A program made the position numbers and the translations under genes. The notes under the pieces were generated by a model. That model was not told the DNA's origin. It ran no database searches and worked only from the letters and a program-made list of their open reading frames with translations. Positions 1 through 6,852 of a stretch of DNA of 64,000 nucleotides are shown here, one piece after another. This DNA is from a virus: IMG/VR virus record IMGVR_UViG_3300008108_000237, positions 1 through 64,000 of that record, one strand, 5' to 3'. Position 1 is the stretch's first letter. Every line of letters begins with the position of its first letter.

Positions 1-3000
1 ACTTGAAACAACATAATATACATCCAAATCATCATTTTCTGCAGCTTTGGTGAAGTAAAGATATGCGTGCCATAAACCGTTTGGAATTACGACTACTCCC
101 GGAACTCCTGGGTCTGTGATAAACCCACTATTAACCAAAACCCCTTGTTGATTTGCGGTTAAATTAACCGTAATTGTGCTACCTGAGAATAAATCTGTAA
201 ATTCACCCAACTCTTTATATGGACTTACATCTTGGGAAACTGATTGGTTGAAGAAGAAGTTTTGTCCTCCTGATATACCGTCTTGTCCTGATGTACCTGA
301 AGAGCCAGATGTTCCAGATGTACCGCTTGAGCCAGATGTTCCACTAGTTCCTGAAGAACCACTCGTACCCGATGTACCTGATGAACCACTTGTTCCTGAT
401 GTACCACTTGTACCGTCAGTTCCTGAAGAACCACTTGTACCTGATGTACCACTTGTACCAGAAGTACCTGATGTTCCATTAGTTCCTGATGTACCACTTG
501 TACCAGATGTACCAGATGTGCCAGAAGTTCCTGATGAACCACTTGTTCCTGAAGTTCCTGAAGTTCCACTTGTCCCTGAAGTTCCACTTGTACCTGAAGT
601 TCCACTTGTTCCTGAAGTTCCACTAGTACCTGATGTTCCAGAAGAACCACTTGTACCAGAAGTCCCTGATGTTCCGCTTGTTCCTGAAGAACCATCTGTT
701 CCAGAAGTACCACTTGTACCTGAAGAACCACTGGTTCCTGATGTTCCACTAGTACCTGATGTACCTGAAGAACCGCTTGTTCCTGAAGTTCCGCTTGTCC
801 CTGATGTACCAGAAGTTCCATTAGTACCCGAAGAACCACTAGTACCTGATGTTCCTGAAGAACCGCTAGTTCCTGAAGTACCTGATGTACCACTTGTTCC
901 TGAAGTACCTGATGTACCACTTATTCCAGAAGTTCCAGAAGTGCCACTTGTTCCTGAAATTCCACTAGTACCTGATGTTCCTGAAGTACCACTAATACCT
1001 GAAGTACCGCTAGTACCTGATGTTCCACTAGTTCCTGATGAACCACTTATACCTGATGTACCACTTGTTCCTGAAGAACCGCTAGTTCCCGAAGAACCGC
1101 TAGTTCCTGATGTTCCTGATGTTCCAGATGTACCACTTATACCTGAAGTACCGCTAGTTCCTGAAGAACCGCTAGTACCTGATGTTCCACTAGTTCCCGA
1201 AGAACCGCTAGTACCTGATGTTCCACTAGTTCCTGATGTACCACTTATACCTGAAGTACCGCTAGTCCCTGAAGAACCACTAGTACCTGATGTTCCTGAA
1301 GAACCACTAGTACCTGATGTTCCTGAAGTACCTGATGTACCACTTATACCTGAAGTACCACTTGTTCCTGAAGAACCACTAGTTCCTGATGTTCCAGATG
1401 TACCTGATGTACCACTAATTCCTGAAGTTCCAGATGTACCACTTGAACCTGAAGTTCCTGATGTACCACTAGTACCTGATGTTCCTGAAGTACCGCTAGT
1501 ACCGTTTGTTCCTGAAGTTCCAGATGTACCGCTAGTTCCTGAAGAACCACTCGTTCCTGAAGAACCACTCGTTCCTGAAGTTCCACTTGTTCCCGAAGAT
1601 CCACTTGAACCTGAGGTTCCACTTGTACCTGAGGTTCCACTTGTACCTGAAGTCCCGCTTGTTCCCGAAGAACCACTCAAACCACTTGTCCCTGATGATC
1701 CATTAGTTCCATTTACACCAGAAAGACCTGAAGAACCACTTGTTCCACTTGAACCTGAGGATCCGCTAGTTCCACTCGATCCCGAAGAACCACTAGTCCC
1801 CGAGGACCCACTTGACCCACTGGTTCCTGATGTACCGCTAATTCCACTAGTTCCTGAGGTTCCATTTGTCCCTGATGTGCCAGAAGTTCCATTCGTACCC
1901 GAGGATCCACTTGTACCTGATGTTCCACTAGTTCCTGATGTACCACTAGTACCTGATGTTCCGTTTGTACCTGATGTACCGCTTGTACCTGATGTGCCAG
2001 AAGTTCCATTCGTACCCGAAGAACCACTTGTTCCTGAAGTTCCACTAGTTCCCGAAGTCCCGTTAGTTCCTGAGGACCCACTTGTGCCTGAAGTACCACT
2101 AGTACCTGATGTACCATTAGTTCCACTTGAACCTGATGTACCGCTAGTACCTGAAGTACCGCTAGTTCCTGAAGTTCCACTAGTTCCTGAAGACCCACTT
2201 GTACCTGATGTACCGCTTGTCCCTGAAGTTCCATCAATTCCACTTGAACCTGATGTCCCGCTAGTACCTGAAGTACCGTTAATACCGCTAGTGCCTGATG
2301 TACCATCGATTCCACTTGACCCTGATGTACCACTAGTACCTGAAGTACCATTTATTCCACTAGTTCCTGAGGTCCCAGATATTCCACTGGTCCCTGAAGT
2401 ACCATTTATTCCACTTGTTCCTGAGGTTCCAGATATTCCACTGGTCCCTGAGGTTCCATCTATTCCACTTGTTCCTGAAGTACCACTTATTCCACTAGTT
2501 CCTGATGTACCATTAGTTCCACTTGAACCTGATGTACCACTAGTACCTGATGTACCATTTATACCACTAGTACCTGAAGTTCCAGATATTCCACTAGTCC
2601 CTGAAGTTCCAGATATTCCACTAGTCCCTGAAGTTCCGTTTATTCCACTTGTTCCTGAAGTACCACTAATACCACTAGTCCCTGAGGTTCCAGATATTCC
2701 ACTAGTCCCTGAAGTACCGCTTATACCACTTGTTCCTGATGTTCCAGATATTCCGCTCGTTCCTGAAGTACCGCTTATCCCACTTGTTCCTGAGGTTCCA
2801 GATATTCCACTAGTCCCTGAGGTTCCAGATATTCCACTGGTTCCTGAGGTTCCAGATATTCCACTGGTTCCTGAGGTTCCAGATATTCCACTAGTTCCTG
2901 AGGTTCCGTTTATACCACTAGTTCCTGAAGTGCCATTTATACCGCTAGTCCCCGATGTACCATCTATACCACTTGTTCCTGAGGTTCCAGATATTCCACT

Positions 3001-3747
3001 TGTCCCTGAAGTTCCATCAATTCCACTTGAACCTGAAGTACCACTAGTACCTGAAGTACCGTTAATACCGCTAGTTCCCGATGTACCATCTACACCACTT
3101 GTTCCTGATGTACCAGATATACCACTAGTCCCTGAGGTTCCAGATATTCCGCTAGTTCCCGAGGTGCCATTAATTCCACTAGTTCCCGAGGTGCCATTGA
3201 TTCCACTTGTCCCTGAAGTTCCGTCAATTCCACTAGTCCCCGACGTACCATCTATACCACTTGTCCCTGAAGTTCCTGATATTCCACTAGTACCTGAAGT
3301 TCCTGATAGTCCACTTGTACCAGAGGTTCCATTGATTCCACTTGTTCCTGAAGTACCGTTTGTACCTGAAGTTCCATTGATTCCACTTGTACCCGAAGTT
3401 CCAGATATTCCACTTGTACCCGAAGTTCCAGATATTCCGCTAGTTCCCGAAGTTCCAGATATTCCACTTGTTCCTGAAGTGCCATCAATACCACTAGTAC
3501 CTGAAGTTCCAGATACTCCACTTGTTCCTGATGTACCATCAATACCGCTAGTCCCTGAAGTTCCGTCGATTCCACTTGTACCTGATGATCCACTTGTAGA
3601 TCCTGTGATACTTGCTGTGAGGGATGAAAATGCGATCTGACCTGAAGTACCCGAGGTTCCTCCAGTGAAGTCAGTGACTATGTATAATATATCGTCAGGG
3701 GCGGCCGATAATACTATTGGTAAGTCCGTTATTCTAGTGTTTGACAT
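1..3747 (-). CDS. Giant collagen-like (Gly-Thr-Ser) tail fibre protein, 3' end outside window
   Basis: This is a partial gene of at least 1249 codons. It starts at the ATG at 3747-3745 and stays open to base 1, so the C-terminus is missing. The N-terminus reads MSNTRITDLPIVLSAAPDD and continues into a short beta-rich stretch, a kind of start often seen in virion-attachment domains of T4-like fibres. From about residue 49 to 1160 it is an unbroken Gly-X-Y repeat, mostly GTS, with GSS, GIS, GID, GIN and a few GLS or GVN units. A non-repetitive C-terminal domain follows (beginning GGQNFFFNQSVSQDV), which may be the tip or knob. Gly-X-Y repeats in phage fibres form collagen-like triple helices, so a long trimeric rod is inferred. 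It is the last gene of a baseplate/adhesion cluster, as expected for a host-contact fibre. The opposite strand is also open through the repeat (176-3640, Val-Pro-rich), which is a by-product of the codon pattern. Confidence 0.85.
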   Translation of the reverse strand, partial: MSNTRITDLPIVLSAAPDDILYIVTDFTGGTSGTSGQIAFSSLTASITGSTSGSSGTSGIDGTSGTSGIDGTSGTSGVSGTSGTSGIDGTSGTSGISGTSGTSGISGTSGTSGISGTSGTSGINGTSGTNGTSGTSGINGTSGTSGLSGTSGTSGISGTSGTSGIDGTSGTSGIDGTSGTSGINGTSGTSGINGTSGTSGISGTSGTSGISGTSGTSGVDGTSGTSGINGTSGTSGTSGSSGIDGTSGTSGISGTSGTSGIDGTSGTSGINGTSGTSGINGTSGTSGISGTSGTSGISGTSGTSGISGTSGTSGISGTSGTSGISGTSGTSGISGTSGTSGISGTSGTSGISGTSGTSGISGTSGTSGINGTSGTSGISGTSGTSGISGTSGTSGINGTSGTSGTSGSSGTNGTSGTSGISGTSGTSGIDGTSGTSGISGTSGTSGINGTSGTSGISGTSGTSGINGTSGTSGTSGSSGIDGTSGTSGINGTSGTSGTSGSSGIDGTSGTSGTSGTSGSSGTSGTSGTSGTSGTSGTSGSSGTNGTSGTSGTSGTSGSSGTNGTSGTSGTSGTSGSSGTNGTSGTSGTSGTSGTNGTSGTSGTSGTSGTSGTSGSSGTNGTSGTSGTNGTSGTSGISGTSGTSGSSGSSGTSGSSGSSGTSGSSGSSGTSGSSGLSGVNGTNGSSGTSGLSGSSGTSGTSGTSGTSGTSGTSGSSGSSGTSGTSGTSGSSGTSGSSGTSGTSGTSGTNGTSGTSGTSGTSGTSGTSGSSGTSGTSGISGTSGTSGTSGTSGSSGTSGTSGISGTSGTSGTSGTSGSSGTSGTSGSSGTSGTSGISGTSGTSGTSGTSGSSGTSGTSGTSGSSGTSGTSGISGTSGTSGTSGTSGSSGTSGSSGTSGTSGISGSSGTSGTSGTSGTSGISGTSGTSGTSGISGTSGTSGTSGISGTSGTSGTSGTSGTSGTSGSSGTSGTSGSSGTNGTSGTSGTSGTSGTSGSSGTSGTSGTSGTSGSSGTSGTSGTDGSSGTSGTSGTSGTSGSSGTSGTSGTSGTSGTSGTSGTSGTSGTSGTSGTSGSSGTSGTSGTSGTSGTSGTNGTSGTSGTSGTSGTSGSSGTDGTSGTSGTSGSSGTSGTSGSSGTSGTSGSSGTSGTSGSSGTSGQDGISGGQNFFFNQSVSQDVSPYKELGEFTDLFSGSTITVNLTANQQGVLVNSGFITDPGVPGVVVIPNGLWHAYLYFTKAAENDDLDVYYVVSS
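268..3602 (-). repeat. Gly-X-Y coding repeat, about 370 triplets
   Basis: This is a 9-base-periodic repeat encoding G-T-S and variants. Two zones are visible. The part nearest the N-terminus (about 2220-3600) alternates Gly-Ile-Asn/Asp/Ser with Gly-Thr-Ser, giving an 18-base period. The C-terminal part (about 270-2200) is mainly GTS and GSS. The reading frame is kept at every line I checked (near 300, 900, 1500, 1800 and 3600). Synonymous codons vary (ggt/gga, act/aca, agt/tca/tct), so the array is not a recent exact duplication. Confidence 0.9.
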
Positions 3748-3752
3748 AGATT

Positions 3753-3759
3753 ATAAATA
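3753..3759 (-). promoter_or_regulatory. TATTTAT promoter-like motif before the collagen-like fibre gene
   Basis: The coding strand reads TATTTATAATCTATG, so the motif ends 5 nt before the start codon. If it acts as a -10 element, the transcript would be nearly leaderless. It is one of a recurrent set (see findings). Confidence 0.45.
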
Positions 3760-3796
3760 TTTTTTAATTTTTTTTTATTCAGTTATTCGTTGAAAT

Positions 3797-4279
3797 TTAT
3801 GATGGTGGTATTTCCTCTTGTAATATTAAAGGATTACCATCTTGTGTAATCAAATCGAAACCATCTTGAGTTATAATTTGAATTTCGAAAACAAGTGGAG
3901 TACTACTTGGTGTTGGAGTATTTGTTGGAGTTGTAGTGTTTGTAGGTGTCAGTGATGGAGTCGCAGTATTGGTAGGTGTAATTGATGGAGTCGGTGTATT
4001 AGTAGGTGTAATTGATGGCGTTGGTGTTATGGTTGGTGTTGGAGTTGGTGTCGGAGTCGTGCATTGTATATTAACAACAACACCATTAAGCATGTCATTT
4101 CTGGTGACCGCAGAATAATAAATGTCATTGTCAACATAAACATTGAATGGTCCTAAAGCATTGGAATTCGAGGTTAGTCTGACAATATACGTGGTACACC
4201 CAGTTACATTAACTTGTTGTTCGATCTCATTATTACAACCAGGTGCAATATTTGTAACTAAAATAGTGTAAAGACTCAT
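3797..4279 (-). CDS. Small virion-associated protein with Pro-Thr-rich linker
   Basis: This 160-aa protein has three parts. Residues 1-75 look like a compact beta-rich domain with three cysteines (C15, C28, and one just before the linker). Residues about 76-128 are a low-complexity linker of TPTPTP, TPSITPTNT and similar units. The short C-terminal tail carries a tandem motif, ITQDGFDL then ITQDGNPL. I do not recognise a family. Pro/Thr linkers of this kind are typical of extracellular or virion-surface proteins that space two folded parts. Its place between the SprB-repeat genes and the collagen-like fibre suggests a tail-tip or fibre-associated role, which is inference. Confidence 0.7.
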   Translation of the reverse strand: MSLYTILVTNIAPGCNNEIEQQVNVTGCTTYIVRLTSNSNALGPFNVYVDNDIYYSAVTRNDMLNGVVVNIQCTTPTPTPTPTITPTPSITPTNTPTPSITPTNTATPSLTPTNTTTPTNTPTPSSTPLVFEIQIITQDGFDLITQDGNPLILQEEIPPS

Positions 4280-4295
4280 CTAATAGTTTTATTAA

Positions 4296-4302
4296 ATAAA
4301 TA
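4296..4302 (-). promoter_or_regulatory. TATTTAT promoter-like motif before the Pro-Thr-linker gene
   Basis: The coding strand reads GTATTTATTTAATAA, 16 nt before the ATG at 4279. Confidence 0.45.
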
Positions 4303-4335
4303 CTACGAGAAATCTATTTGAGTTCTTTACTATTC

Positions 4336-4358
4336 AAAAATATAAAATGAATATTTTT
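4336..4358 (-). terminator. Weak AT-rich hairpin after the 111-aa gene
   Basis: An 8-bp stem of AAAAATAT with ATATTTTT surrounds a 7-nt loop, just downstream of the stop at 4385. It could end the transcript coming from the baseplate cluster. The stem has no G:C pairs, so the call is weak. Confidence 0.3.
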
Positions 4359-4384
4359 CGGGTGTCGCTGAAAAAATAATCTCG

Positions 4385-4720
4385 TTACAAAGGTTCACAA
4401 ATTGAGAACAGACAACTTGATTGTTGAATGTTAATGTTGACCACACAAGACGCTAATTCGATAGTAATTTCGAATGCACAACCAAAAGTACAAGTCAATA
4501 ATTTTATGACTTCACAATTGTTCGCATCAACCAATTTCAACATAATTTCAGGGGCAGTTGAAAATATAGATGGAATTACGCTGTTGTATTGAACAACAGG
4601 AGGTACAGGACCTGAAGATATTGTTCCTAAAAGAGTTTGATTGTTTCCATATACATCAGCAATGAATACACTTATTGGAAAAGTTCCTCCTGAAATTTCG
4701 GTTATTCTTATCTGTGTCAT
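4385..4720 (-). CDS. Small hypothetical protein coupled to the SprB-repeat gene
   Basis: This 111-aa protein begins MTQIRITEISGG. I place the start at 4720, where ATGA overlaps the TGA stop of the upstream gene, an arrangement typical of translational coupling. An in-frame ATG also exists 9 nt upstream (4729). The N-terminus resembles the SprB-like repeats of its neighbour (a TEISGGTFPISVFI stretch). The C-terminal half has several cysteines (LLTCTFGCAFEI, ASCVV, SSCLFSIC). It may be a shed or accessory repeat unit of the same adhesin system. No family was recognised. Confidence 0.65.
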   Translation of the reverse strand: MTQIRITEISGGTFPISVFIADVYGNNQTLLGTISSGPVPPVVQYNSVIPSIFSTAPEIMLKLVDANNCEVIKLLTCTFGCAFEITIELASCVVNINIQQSSCLFSICEPL

Positions 4721-6852
4721 GACAAACAAATTATATCATATCCAATAATCAAATCGATTACAATTTCTTGTCCTTCCAAAGAAGTATTGTTCTTGCTAGT
4801 TTCGATTGTTATTTGATTATTTGTTGAGTCTATTGTGACTCCACCAATACCAGGAACTCCGAGTAAAAGAGTACGTATTGTATCATACCAATTATTATCC
4901 GTTGGTACTTGAACTAATGAAGTTGATGTGAAGAAACTTTGTGAAGCGACAATTCCTGATGGATTCACAGAAACTTTTGCTGTAAAGGTTGCACTTATTA
5001 ATTCACATGCTGTATTACCTGAAGTTAAATCGAAGTATCCCTCGTTCAACATTTGAAGTAATCCGAATTTAGTTGGAGACTCTATGTTAAAAATCTCAGC
5101 TCCCATCACATAAGTTTGATAAGAAGCGTAATTTGAATTACAACTGATAGTCGTATTTCTTGTTAAAGAACACCCATTTACATCAACCACCGTAAGTGAA
5201 TAAGTCCCAGCGGTAAGACCACTTACTTGTATTTGTTGTGGTTCATTTGGTACATTGTCAGACCAATTGAATGAGAATGGTGGTTCTCCCGAAGTTATGA
5301 ATGCGGTAATTTTACCACTGTTTCCACTTCCACAAGACGTACTTATTAATGAATAGTTTAGAGGTTGGCTTGAAGGAACTAATATATTTGTTGTTTGAAC
5401 ACAACCACTAGCGTCAGTCACTGTAATAATATGAGTGCCTGAAGAAAGGTTGTTGAATGTCACCGCACTTAAGTTTGTATCAATAACATTTTGTATTCCA
5501 TCTACAGAATAATCCAAAGGTAATGTTGCCCCTGATGTAGTGTAAATTGTTACACTACCATTATTCTGTCCACATTTAGTTCCACCAACTTGAGTTGAAA
5601 TTGTAAATTTATTCACAGTTAAGAGATTGACCTCTTCAACAAATGAACATCCACTATTATCCGAAACTGCAACTGTATAGGTCCCTCCACTAAGGTTTTG
5701 GAAAATTTGTGTACTTTGGGAATTTGTTATGTTGAGTTGATTACCTGTAGGATAAATTAAAGTATATGTGTATGGAGTCGTTCCCCCAACTAAATTGACT
5801 GTAATTGAACCATTGTTTGTTGAACAAGTTGAATTCTGCCCTTGTACTGTAATACTTGACAAACCTCCTGGTGTTTCAAGAGTTATACCCGCTGTCATTT
5901 GACATAAACCAGCGTCTGTTACAAGAAAATTATATTGACCTGCCGATAAACCTGAAATACTGAAAGTTCTTGAGTAAGACACCGCAACATCTCCCGTTGA
6001 AGCAGAATAATAGAATGGAGCAGTTCCCCCAGTCACGGTCATATTTATTACACCATTTGATTGAAGACAAGTTGGTGCAGTCGAAGTAAATAAGCCAAGA
6101 CCAATTGGACTAACATCAGTTACAGTTCCTGATTTTGATAAAGTACAACCATATGCGTCAGTCACTGCAACAGAATATACACCAGATGTAAGTCCCGTAA
6201 TCGTACTTCCTGTCTGACCGTTGTTCCAAAGGTATGAATATGGTGCCAATCCTGTTTGACCCGTGACAAAAATCTTTCCTATTGGGGTTCCACCACAACT
6301 TGAGTTTGGCACAACGTACAAACCAAAATCCAAAGGTTCGGAATCCTCAACTATAAACGTTTGTGTGAATGCAGTACATCCACCTAAGTCTGTTATTCCC
6401 AAATAATAAGTTCCAGCACTAAGTCCTCCGAAAACTACGGCATCTGTATTGGTTGTTGCAGATGAAAGGTAGTTGTTATTAACATCAAAAAGAGAGAAGT
6501 TAGTTGAAGAATACAATGAAGTCGATGATCCCGTCACGGACCCATTGTCCAATCCACAAGTTGTATTTTGAACCGCTGAAACTGACCCACATACACCACT
6601 TGAAATTGGTATGTTTATAAAAAACTCACTATTAACAGGTAAAGTACTATCGTTTACTCTTAATTCATAAACTCTACTAGCCAATCCCACCAATGAAGCG
6701 GGTTGAGCAACAATAGTTTGTGGCGTATATACAGGATTAACAAATTGTACTGTGTATGGCGGGGTTCCTCCACTTACATACAGATTAAATGCTCCCGAAT
6801 TGTTATTGGAACAATCACCTGTTACTGCTATGTTATAATCTAAAACCGCCAT
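4717..6852 (-). CDS. SprB-repeat virion protein (adhesin-like)
   Basis: This 711-aa protein is built from about seven tandem units of roughly 80 residues. Each unit runs from C-x(2-5)-NG/NS through (V/T)xGG(T)xPY/PF to GL(S/T)AGxYxxxVTDxxGC. Unit starts are near C14, C99, C186, C262, C343, C427 and C507. The pattern matches the SprB repeat found many times in SprB-type gliding adhesins of Flavobacteriia. Residues 575-711 are a different C-terminal domain. There is no signal peptide, which fits a virion protein rather than a secreted host protein. It lies between a gpI-like baseplate protein and the collagen-like fibre, so it is probably a tail appendage that contacts the cell surface. Family recognition is from the repeat signature; the receptor role is inference. 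Confidence 0.8.
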   Translation of the reverse strand: MAVLDYNIAVTGDCSNNNSGAFNLYVSGGTPPYTVQFVNPVYTPQTIVAQPASLVGLASRVYELRVNDSTLPVNSEFFINIPISSGVCGSVSAVQNTTCGLDNGSVTGSSTSLYSSTNFSLFDVNNNYLSSATTNTDAVVFGGLSAGTYYLGITDLGGCTAFTQTFIVEDSEPLDFGLYVVPNSSCGGTPIGKIFVTGQTGLAPYSYLWNNGQTGSTITGLTSGVYSVAVTDAYGCTLSKSGTVTDVSPIGLGLFTSTAPTCLQSNGVINMTVTGGTAPFYYSASTGDVAVSYSRTFSISGLSAGQYNFLVTDAGLCQMTAGITLETPGGLSSITVQGQNSTCSTNNGSITVNLVGGTTPYTYTLIYPTGNQLNITNSQSTQIFQNLSGGTYTVAVSDNSGCSFVEEVNLLTVNKFTISTQVGGTKCGQNNGSVTIYTTSGATLPLDYSVDGIQNVIDTNLSAVTFNNLSSGTHIITVTDASGCVQTTNILVPSSQPLNYSLISTSCGSGNSGKITAFITSGEPPFSFNWSDNVPNEPQQIQVSGLTAGTYSLTVVDVNGCSLTRNTTISCNSNYASYQTYVMGAEIFNIESPTKFGLLQMLNEGYFDLTSGNTACELISATFTAKVSVNPSGIVASQSFFTSTSLVQVPTDNNWYDTIRTLLLGVPGIGGVTIDSTNNQITIETSKNNTSLEGQEIVIDLIIGYDIICLS
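5170..6813 (-). repeat. Seven diverged SprB-like protein repeats
   Basis: The repeats span residues 14-561 of the 711-aa protein with a period of about 76-87 residues. They are conserved at the protein level (GG.PY and GLSAGTY..VTD..GC signatures) but not as exact DNA repeats, so they are old duplications. Confidence 0.75.

Noticed and set aside
225-3593. Several minus-strand open frames rich in Val-Gln-Leu-Glu inside the repeat
   Set aside because: They are other-frame readings of the same repeat and have no fold-like pattern.
176-3640. A 1154-codon plus-strand open frame rich in Val-Pro-Asp/Glu-Val-Pro
   Set aside because: It is the antisense of the Gly-Thr-Ser repeat, whose codons leave that frame free of stops. 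The minus frame has a sensible N-terminus and a non-repetitive C-terminal domain, and it matches the direction of all neighbouring genes.
3752-3759. TATAAATA read on the plus strand as a T4 late promoter pointing away from the gene
   Set aside because: Across the window the element's orientation follows the gene on both strands, so it is better read as TATTTATA in the coding direction.
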